Source: an uncultured Oscillibacter sp. (GTDB lineage: Bacteria > Bacillota > Clostridia > Oscillospirales > Oscillospiraceae). Taken from it: 64,000 nucleotides of DNA. The position numbers and the translations under genes were made by a program. This document shows positions 59,002-64,000 of this stretch, piece after piece; positions within the stretch are counted from its first letter, which is position 1, and every line of letters begins with the position of its first letter. The notes below the pieces were generated by a model. The model made no database searches. It was not told the origin of the DNA and saw only the letters and a list, made by a program, of their open reading frames with translations. The stretch covers positions 186,001 through 250,000 of the forward strand of contig CANAWG010000001.1 in NCBI GenBank assembly GCA_947365245.1. The letters are read 5' to 3'.

Positions 59002-59382
59002 TCAGCGCCCCTCCCCGGGGCGGGCGGCCGCCCGGCAGGCCGGGCAGAGGTAGAACACCTTCAAATCGTAGCGCAAAAAGCCCTCCCCCACCGCCTCCCG
59101 CAAGGAGGCGGTCAGGTCCGCAAAGGCCGCGTCGGACAGATTGCCGCAGCGGCCGCACACCAGGTGGTCGTGCTTTCGGACCGCGTCGTACCGGTCCGGG
59201 AAGCCCGCCACGGACACCCGGCGGATCAGGCCGTTCTCACAGAGCTTGTTGACGTTGTTGTACACCGTGGCGAGGGCCACTCCCGGGTGGGTCCTCCGCA
59301 GGCGGGCGTAGAGCTGCTGGACGGTCAGGTGCTCCCGGGAGGCGTTGACGAGTTCGTAAACCGCCCGCTCGTATGTGGTCAT
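59002..59382 (-). CDS. perR: Fur family peroxide-responsive regulator, PerR-like
   Basis: 126-aa Fur-family repressor. The winged helix contains LTVQQLYARLRRTHPGVALA followed by TVYNNVNKL. The C-terminal half has HDHLVCGRCGNLSD and YLCPACRAAA, giving two CxxC pairs for structural zinc, and an HDH metal site. Linkage to rubrerythrin and two PerR-box-like sites in its own promoter favour PerR over Fur or Zur. It is a little shorter than Bacillus PerR at the N-terminus. Probably autoregulated. Confidence 0.88.
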   Translation of the reverse strand: MTTYERAVYELVNASREHLTVQQLYARLRRTHPGVALATVYNNVNKLCENGLIRRVSVAGFPDRYDAVRKHDHLVCGRCGNLSDAAFADLTASLREAVGEGFLRYDLKVFYLCPACRAAARPGEGR

Positions 59383-59405
59383 GCGTGAGGCCTCCCCGCT
59401 CTCAG

Positions 59406-59423
59406 ATTAGAATTATTCTTAAT
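59406..59423. promoter_or_regulatory. PerR box
   Basis: TTAGAAT-T-ATTCTTAA is a 7-1-7 inverted repeat close to the Bacillus PerR/Fur consensus, just downstream of the perR -10 element. Confidence 0.7.
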
Positions 59424-59427
59424 ATTT

Positions 59428-59463
59428 TGGAATCATTCTACCAAAATTTGGCCGGGTTGTCAA
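59428..59463 (-). promoter_or_regulatory. perR promoter overlapped by a second PerR-like box
   Basis: On the - strand TTGACA (59463-59458), 17 nt, TAGAAT (59440-59435). The -10 lies within TGGAAT-C-ATTCTA (59428-59440), another 6-1-6 box, so a bound repressor would block the promoter. Confidence 0.75.
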
Positions 59464-59767
59464 GGGCTTTTCACGCCGCTCCGGATTTTCCGAAGTCCCT
59501 TTAAAATAAGTGTTGCTGGGTATAAACTCCGGCGATTTCACAAAAGTCCCCAACACCTATTAATAATCGGGGTGAAATCAATTCTGGCTCAGTTCTTGTC
59601 CTTGCAATAGGCAAGGAAATATTATATTGTAATAGTAAAAATGTAGGTGTTTCAAAATTGCTCCAGCATTGCTACCGCTAGTTGCGCAAATGTTCAGTGG
59701 ACTATATAGAGGTCAATCAAGGATTCTAGTATTATTTTAGTATCATAACAAGGAGGGTATAAGACCT
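59464..59767. other. AT-rich intergenic stretch before the XRE gene
   Basis: About 300 nt of AT-rich sequence with no gene that I can support. It contains GATTTCAC (59534) and its inverse GTGAAATC (59572) as a loose repeat pair, and a good AAGGAGGG site at its end. Base composition differs sharply from the flanking chromosome, suggesting acquired DNA. Confidence 0.5.
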
Positions 59768-60097
59768 ATGAATTTTTCAGAAAAGCTTTTGACCTTGCGG
59801 AAGGCTAAAGGCATGACACAGGAGCAGTTAGCCGAGAAACTTGATGTTTCAAGACAATCTATTTCCAAATGGGAAAGCGGTCAGGCCGTTCCTGAATTGG
59901 AAAAGATTATAGCATTGAGTACAATTTTTGATGTTACAACTGATTATCTGCTGAAGTCATCTGAAATTGATGATTTATCCATGAAAACTGAAATGTTGGA
60001 AAAGCAACAACAGCAGATGCTTGTCCGTGAACAACGGCAACACCAGTCTGAAAAGGGATTTTCCGAATTGGAAATTGCAAGCGCGGGGCAAATGTGA
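59768..60097 (+). CDS. XRE family regulator, short and possibly truncated
   Basis: 109 aa. Residues ~1-65 are a clear XRE helix-turn-helix domain ([47 protein letters not shown]). A short Gln-rich coiled region follows ([15 protein letters not shown]). Many Firmicutes proteins with this N-terminus continue into a longer C-terminal or membrane domain, while here the frame stops where GC content returns to normal near 60085. The gene is much more AT-rich than its neighbours. It is probably the remnant of an acquired gene but may still make a DNA-binding protein. Confidence 0.75.
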   Translation: MNFSEKLLTLRKAKGMTQEQLAEKLDVSRQSISKWESGQAVPELEKIIALSTIFDVTTDYLLKSSEIDDLSMKTEMLEKQQQQMLVREQRQHQSEKGFSELEIASAGQM

Positions 60098-60135
60098 TAG
60101 AATTGCCTTGACCGCAGAGCAAAAGGGGGATCGGT

Positions 60136-60792
60136 ATGGATGTACAGAGCTGCTTTCCCGTGTGGGATCAGCTGACGGAGGACCAGCGGGCCCGGATCCT
60201 GGACCACGCGGCGAGCCGGTCTGTAAAAAAGGGGACCGTGCTCCACAGCGGCGGGGACTGCACCGGGCTGCTGGCGGTGCGCTCCGGCCAGCTGCGGGCC
60301 TACATGCTGTCGGAGGAGGGGCGGGAGATCACCCTCTACCGCCTGTTTGAGCGGGATCTGTGCCTGTTTTCCGCCTCCTGCATGATGCAGAGCATCCAGT
60401 TTGACATCACCATCCAGGCGGAGAAGGACACGGAGCTCTGGGTGATTCCGGCGGAGATCTACCGGCAGATCATGGAGGAGTCCGCCCCCCTCTCCAACTA
60501 CACCAATGAGATCATGGCGGGGCGGTTCTCGGAGGTCATGTGGCTGATGGAGCAGATCATGTGGAAGAGCATGGACCGGCGGATCGCCGCCTTTTTGCTG
60601 GAGGAGACCGCCATCGAGGGCGTCCGCTCCCTGCATCTCACCCACGAGACCATCGCCAACCACCTGGGCACCCACCGGGAGGTGGTCACCCGGATGCTGC
60701 GCTACTTCCAAAACGAGGGCATGGTCCGCCTGTCCCGGGGGGCCGTGGAGGTGCTGGACGAGGAGCGGCTGAAATCGCTGCGGGACGGGTGA
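60136..60792 (+). CDS. Crp/Fnr family transcriptional regulator
   Basis: 218-aa regulator. The N-terminal cyclic-nucleotide-binding-like barrel (residues ~15-125) includes VLHSGGDCTGLLAVRSGQLR and ITLYRLFERDLCLFSASCMM. The C-terminal HTH is HETIANHLGTHREVVTRMLR, followed by the wing MVRLSRGAVEV. The Cys residues in LCLFSASC are interesting, but the four-Cys Fe-S pattern of Fnr is not present, so the signal is unknown. GGGGGA precedes ATG. MutT follows after about 70 nt. Confidence 0.9.
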   Translation: MDVQSCFPVWDQLTEDQRARILDHAASRSVKKGTVLHSGGDCTGLLAVRSGQLRAYMLSEEGREITLYRLFERDLCLFSASCMMQSIQFDITIQAEKDTELWVIPAEIYRQIMEESAPLSNYTNEIMAGRFSEVMWLMEQIMWKSMDRRIAAFLLEETAIEGVRSLHLTHETIANHLGTHREVVTRMLRYFQNEGMVRLSRGAVEVLDEERLKSLRDG

Positions 60793-60861
60793 GGCGCGCC
60801 CGGGGGCCGGGCGCAGGAACACGCCGCCCCGCGGCCGAAACCGAAATTGGAGGCAGTGTCT

Positions 60862-61248
60862 ATGACAGAAGTTGTCGCGGCCCTGATCTGGGAGAAAAAC
60901 CGATTCATGATCTGCCAGCGCCCGCCCCACAAGGCCCGCGGCCTCCTGTGGGAGTTCGTGGGCGGCAAGGTGGAGCCGGGAGAGACCCTGGAGCAGGCCC
61001 TGGTCCGGGAGTGCCGGGAGGAGCTGGGCGTCTCGCTGGAGGTGGGCGAGGTGTTCATGGACGTGACCCACGCCTACCCGGACCTCACCGTCCACCTGAC
61101 GCTGTTCCACGCCTCCATCCGGGAGGGGCGGCCGCAGAAATTGGAGCACAACGACATCCGCTGGATCACGGCGGCGGAGATCGACGGGTATGATTTCTGC
61201 CCGGCGGACGAGGAGATCCTAAAGCGGCTGAAAGCCTGTTACTCATAA
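60862..61248 (+). CDS. NUDIX hydrolase, MutT-type (8-oxo-dGTP diphosphatase)
   Basis: 128-aa NUDIX protein. The NUDIX box is GGKVEPGETLEQALVRECRE followed by ELGV, with the metal-binding REcREEL Glu residues. The start VVAALIWEKNRFMICQRPPH and LWEFVGGKVE are typical of MutT/CTP pyrophosphohydrolases that clear oxidised nucleotides. ATG 60862 follows TTGGAGG, and the five codons upstream to 60847 are not needed. A strong terminator follows. Confidence 0.92.
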   Translation: MTEVVAALIWEKNRFMICQRPPHKARGLLWEFVGGKVEPGETLEQALVRECREELGVSLEVGEVFMDVTHAYPDLTVHLTLFHASIREGRPQKLEHNDIRWITAAEIDGYDFCPADEEILKRLKACYS

Positions 61249-61252
61249 CCGG

Positions 61253-61297
61253 GAAATGCCGGAGGGACGGGAAGCATTCCCGTCCCTCCGGCATTTC
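61253..61297. terminator. Bidirectional terminator between mutT and the MerR-AKR gene
   Basis: A perfect 20-bp inverted repeat (61253-61272 and 61278-61297) with a 5-nt loop between two convergent genes. Its outer ends are GAAATG and CATTTC, so the U-tract is weak. Confidence 0.65.
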
Positions 61298-61318
61298 TCA
61301 CTCATTGAATACGGACTT

Positions 61319-62557
61319 CTACTCCGTCTCGTACTGCGGCCGCCAGCCCGCGAAGCCGGCCAGCTGCTGGTCGGTGCGGTTGTAGTAGCGCACGCCCTTG
61401 TTCAGCGATGCGACGGCGGCCATCTCCTCCTGGGTCAGCGAGAAGTCCAGGATATTCAGATTGTCCCGGATGTGGTCCACGCTCCTGCTGCCGGGAATCA
61501 CCGCGAAGCCCATCTGGATGTGCCAGCGGAGGATCACCTGGGCGCTGGTCTTGCCGTACTTTCGGGCGAGATCCGCGAAGACCGGCTCCTCCATCAGCGC
61601 CCTGTCCCCGTGGCCCAGGGGATACCAGGCCATCAGCCTGACGCCGTATTTGTCCAGAGTTTTGCGCAGCTCGTCCTGGGGAAAGTAGGGGTGGGCCTCC
61701 GCCTGGATGAACTGGGGGACGATCTCCCACCGGGTCTCCAGCTCCGCCAAGTACCGGCCCTCGAAGTTGGACACGCCGATGGACCTCGCCCTGCCCTCCC
61801 GGCAGGCCCGCTCCAGCAGCCGGTAGCCCGCCGGCCAGTTCCCCGCGGGCTGGTGGAGATACAGCAGGTCCACGTAGTCCGTGCCCAGGCGCTCCAGGGT
61901 CTCGTCCACGGCGCGGTCGTTTTCATAGTCGCAGGGCCACAGCTTCGTGGAGAGGAACACGTCCTCCCGCCTCACCCCGCTCTGGCGCATCCCCCGGCCC
62001 ACGGCCCGCTCGTTGCAGTAGGCCGCGGCGGTGTCCACGCAGCGATATCCCATCCTCAGCGCCTCCCGGACGCTGCTCTCCGCCTCGGCGGGGGTCAGCA
62101 TGAAAGTGCCGATCCCGACGGCCGGGCACTTTTGGCCGTTATTCAGGGTAATCCATTCCATGTTTCCGCTCCTCTCCTCCGGCGCGTCCCAGGTGAGGAC
62201 GCCCGTCTTCATCGCCTCGTCATACCGGGAGATTTTATAATCCAGCTTCTCCAGGGTCTCCCGGCACTTCTCCAGCTGGGCGGCAAGGTCCGCTCTCGCC
62301 CCCGCCAGCAGCGCCCGCCGCGCGGGAACGGTGCCGTCGCCCTCCTGGAACAGGCGGACGTACTCCGCCAGCGTCTCCACGGACAGCCCCGCGCCGCGCA
62401 TACAGATAGCGTTTTCCACCCAGCTGATGTCCTGTTCCGTGTAGTCCCGGATGCCGCCCCCGGTGCGCCCCACCGGCGGGATCACGCCGGTGCGCTCGTA
62501 GTACCGGAGGGTATCCGCGGAAATGCCGTACCGCTCACAGACCTCTTTGATAGTCAT
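61319..62557 (-). CDS. MerR-type regulator fused to an aldo/keto reductase
   Basis: 412-aa two-part protein in one uninterrupted frame. Residues ~1-120 are a MerR regulator (TIKEVCERYGISADTLRYYE, then GVIPPVGRTGGGIRDYTEQD and a coiled-coil dimer helix). Residues ~132-412 are a complete aldo/keto reductase starting MEWITLNNGQKCPAVGIGTF. It has the catalytic Asp and Tyr in DTAAAYCNE, Lys in LSTKLWPCD, His in LLYLHQPAG, and the NADP-binding IPGSRSVDHIRDNL. Both normally occur as separate proteins. An internal ATG with a GGAG-type site could also give the reductase alone. The fusion suggests a regulator that reads its own substrate or cofactor, which is inference. Confidence 0.88.
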   Translation of the reverse strand: MTIKEVCERYGISADTLRYYERTGVIPPVGRTGGGIRDYTEQDISWVENAICMRGAGLSVETLAEYVRLFQEGDGTVPARRALLAGARADLAAQLEKCRETLEKLDYKISRYDEAMKTGVLTWDAPEERSGNMEWITLNNGQKCPAVGIGTFMLTPAEAESSVREALRMGYRCVDTAAAYCNERAVGRGMRQSGVRREDVFLSTKLWPCDYENDRAVDETLERLGTDYVDLLYLHQPAGNWPAGYRLLERACREGRARSIGVSNFEGRYLAELETRWEIVPQFIQAEAHPYFPQDELRKTLDKYGVRLMAWYPLGHGDRALMEEPVFADLARKYGKTSAQVILRWHIQMGFAVIPGSRSVDHIRDNLNILDFSLTQEEMAAVASLNKGVRYYNRTDQQLAGFAGWRPQYETE

Positions 62558-62657
62558 AGACAGCCTCCTCCCCTCTCCGACGTGCGTCTGCGGTCATTAT
62601 ACAATTTGGAGCCGGCTCCAGGTCAATGGGGCGTTTTTGAATTTTCTGTGAATTAAG

Positions 62658-62738
62658 GACCTGTATTCACAACTTCAAACGCCGCCGGGGCGGGTCTTTT
62701 TTTCGCCCAGCCAACATTTTCGACTATGAATACAGGTC
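62658..62738. mobile_element. MITE-like element, short copy
   Basis: 81 bp bounded by a perfect 12-bp inverted repeat GACCTGTATTCA (62658-62669) and its reverse complement (62727-62738). Its left 15 bases ACCTGTATTCACAAC are identical to those of the 6873-7036 element, and the GGCGGGTCTTT block lies at the same offset. TTAA flanks it on both sides (62653-62656 and 62739-62742), perhaps a target-site duplication. It has no coding capacity. Confidence 0.75.
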
Positions 62739-62754
62739 TTAAGACGCCTCCCCG

Positions 62755-62791
62755 CAAAAAACACCGGAGAGCCGCAGACGGCTCTCCGGTG
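62755..62791 (-). terminator. Terminator after the NagD-type gene
   Basis: CACCGGAGAGCCG and CGGCTCTCCGGTG are perfect arms (62762-62774 and 62779-62791), followed on the - strand by TTTTTT. Confidence 0.85.
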
Positions 62792-62799
62792 CTGTCTCT

Positions 62800-63576
62800 T
62801 CAATTCCCCGGCACCTCGCCCACGCCCTTGAGGATGATGTCCGGGCGGTAGGGGTACTCCTCACAGGTCTCCCGGGTGGAGACGCCGGAGAGCACCAGCA
62901 CGGTGGTCAGGCCCGACTCGATGCCGGCGATGATGTCCGTGTCCATGCGGTCGCCGATCATGGCGGCGTTCTCCGAGTGGACGCCCAGCATCCGAAGACC
63001 CGTTCGCATCATCAATGGGTTGGGCTTGCCCACGAAGTAGGCGTGCTTCTCCGTTGCCAGCTCGATGGGGGCGATCAGCGCCCGGCAGGCCGGCACGATG
63101 CCCGCCTCCGCCGGGGCCGTCAGGTCCGGGTTGGTGCCGATGAGCTTGGCCCCGGCGTTCACCAGGCGGATGGCCCGGGTGATCTGGTCCAGGTTGTAGG
63201 CGGAGGACTCCCCCACCACCACGTAGTCGGGGTTCACGTCGTTGTAGGTGATGCCCTTGTCGTAGAGGGCGTTGGTGAGGCCGTGCTCCCCCACCACGTA
63301 GGCGCTGCACCCCGGGGCCTGGCTGTCCAGGAAGCAGGCCGTGGCCAGGGCGCTGGTGTAGAAGTGGGTCTCGTCCACGTCCAGCCCCATGCGCCCCAGC
63401 TTCTGCTGGAGCTCCCTGGGGGTGTACTGGCTGGAGTTTGTGAGGAAGAGGAAGTTCTTCCTCTCCCTGTTCAGCCAGTCCACAAACTTCTTCACACCCG
63501 GCAGCAGCTGGTTGCCGTGGTAGATGACGCCGTCCATATCGCAGATAAAGCCCTGCTTGTTTTTCAATACGTCCAT
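62800..63576 (-). CDS. HAD-IIA family hydrolase, NagD-like
   Basis: 258-aa phosphatase of the NagD/4-nitrophenylphosphatase family. The catalytic motif I DxD is in GFICDMDGVIYHGNQ, motif II is FLTNSSQYTPREL, and the late PLMMRTGLRMLGVHSENAAM and GDRMDTDIIAGIESGLTTVL supply motifs III and IV. ATG 63576 follows AGGAG at 7 nt. The frame extends 82 codons upstream, but that part crosses the promoter. NagD-type enzymes dephosphorylate small sugar or nucleotide phosphates in the cytoplasm. The substrate is unknown. Confidence 0.93.
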   Translation of the reverse strand: MDVLKNKQGFICDMDGVIYHGNQLLPGVKKFVDWLNRERKNFLFLTNSSQYTPRELQQKLGRMGLDVDETHFYTSALATACFLDSQAPGCSAYVVGEHGLTNALYDKGITYNDVNPDYVVVGESSAYNLDQITRAIRLVNAGAKLIGTNPDLTAPAEAGIVPACRALIAPIELATEKHAYFVGKPNPLMMRTGLRMLGVHSENAAMIGDRMDTDIIAGIESGLTTVLVLSGVSTRETCEEYPYRPDIILKGVGEVPGN

Positions 63577-63645
63577 AGAATGACTCCTATCCATTCCGGG
63601 CCCGGGGCCCGTGTGCCGCCCTGGGGCGGTATTTTGGTTTAATAG

Positions 63646-63674
63646 AGTATCCCACATTCCGGCGGATTTGTCAA
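63646..63674 (-). promoter_or_regulatory. Promoter of the NagD-type gene
   Basis: On the - strand TTGACA (63674-63669), 17 nt, GATACT (63651-63646), about 70 nt before the start codon. Its presence supports the shorter start at 63576. Confidence 0.7.
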
Positions 63675-63828
63675 AGGGTTCCATATCATCGTCCCTCCAC
63701 GGATTTTTAACATGAGATACGGCGCAGGGGCGCACAATGCGCGTCCCTGCAAAGAGCGGGAATACAGAGGCAAGCCGAGGCGGAAAGACGGTTCCCATGA
63801 AGAGCTCCGGCAGCTTTACCAAAAGCGA

Positions 63829-63857
63829 TTGAATTAGAGAATTTCTCGTGATAAAAT
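63829..63857 (+). promoter_or_regulatory. Promoter of the terminal membrane-protein gene
   Basis: TTGAAT at 63829-63834, 17 nt, TAAAAT at 63852-63857, followed 36 nt later by the ATG. Confidence 0.65.
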
Positions 63858-63893
63858 TAAAGGGATAAACAGTGATTTGATGAGAGGTATTTT

Positions 63894-64000
63894 ATGAAAA
63901 AAGCAATCATTGCCGCATTGATGACCGTCCTTATTGGGTGGTTCTTTGCCGACTGGCTCTATCAGCTGCCAGAGGCGGGCGTTATTATTGCAATTGCCGT
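63894..64000 (+). CDS. Small membrane protein, partial (runs off the window)
   Basis: The first 35 codons of a gene that continues beyond the window. It starts MKKAIIAALMTVLIGWFFAD after GAGAGG and is hydrophobic, with one helix visible and a second beginning (EAGVIIAIAV). It could be a membrane protein or a protein with an uncleaved signal. A family cannot be named from this fragment. It has its own promoter and is more AT-rich than its neighbours. Confidence 0.6.
   Translation, partial: MKKAIIAALMTVLIGWFFADWLYQLPEAGVIIAIA

Larger units (their letters stand above)
63577..63893. other. Divergent intergenic region
   Basis: 317 nt between the NagD-type gene and the last gene. It contains the two promoters listed separately and a GCAGGG-rich hairpin at 63725-63751 (GCAGGGGCGCA paired with the GCGTCCCTGC side), which looks like a dispersed palindromic repeat. 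Nothing else was recognised. Confidence 0.5.

Noticed and set aside
1-64000. CRISPR array, tRNA or rRNA genes
   Set aside because: No regularly spaced direct repeats, no cloverleaf with conserved TTCGAATC-type arm and no rRNA-like stretch were noticed by reading. A covariance-model scan was not possible.

Overview
The window looks like a chromosomal segment of a GC-rich, strictly anaerobic, Gram-positive gut bacterium of the Oscillospiraceae type (Oscillibacter, Dysosmobacter, Flavonifractor relatives). This is inferred from gene content and not from any search. The pointers are an anaerobic (cbi) cobamide pathway, pyruvate:ferredoxin oxidoreductase, rubrerythrin with a PerR-type repressor, an ECF transport module, ClpE, an EFR1-type flavodoxin-ferredoxin, and lipoproteins with no sign of outer-membrane genes. 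I saw no rRNA, tRNA or CRISPR array.

Region 1 (4-18528, + strand) is one tightly overlapping cobamide operon. An ABC importer (lipoprotein, permease, ATPase) is followed by cbiD, L, F, G, H, J, ET, A, then cobT, cobU, cobS, a short CobU-like gene, cobC, cbiB, cobD, cbiP and cbiC. It covers corrin ring methylation and contraction, amidation, and nucleotide-loop assembly. Cobalt chelation, uroporphyrinogen methylation and corrinoid adenosylation genes are not in view. A short MITE-like element sits exactly on the cbiG/cbiH junction and supplies the first ~55 codons of cbiH. A shorter copy of the same family lies at 62658-62738.

Region 2 (18671-34680) is the most unusual part. It holds four Cys-type sulfatases without signal peptides, two BadF/BadG-type sugar-kinase-like ATPases, a TctABC tripartite transporter, a TSUP permease, a DeoR-type regulator, a glycerol-1-phosphate-dehydrogenase-like enzyme and one anaerobic sulfatase maturase. 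It reads as a self-contained locus for importing a small sulfated compound, removing sulfate inside the cell, phosphorylating the product and disposing of sulfate or sulfite. TTTCRTTT-like boxes next to three of its promoters suggest control by the DeoR protein. No glycosidase is present.

Region 3 (34770-46339, - strand) is mostly housekeeping: EFR1 protein, a small Cys-rich protein, ClpE, CvpA, a DUF5711-like beta-propeller protein, TruA, EcfT/EcfA2/EcfA1, a VanZ-like protein and an RlmI-like methyltransferase. Two stretches of palindromic repeats and a small HTH/hypothetical pair interrupt the usual ecf-truA order.

Region 4 (46438-56293) has a maltodextrin-type module: MalQ, a LacI regulator, two ABC permeases and a binding lipoprotein that carries an apparent 1-nt frameshift after its signal peptide. 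A LacI-type operator lies at its promoter. A complete pyruvate:ferredoxin oxidoreductase gene diverges from it.

Region 5 (56308-64000) holds a large serine recombinase, a small SHOCT-like protein, rubrerythrin and PerR with PerR boxes, an AT-rich island with a short XRE regulator, a Crp/Fnr regulator, a MutT hydrolase, an unusual MerR/aldo-keto reductase fusion, a NagD-type phosphatase and the start of a small membrane protein.
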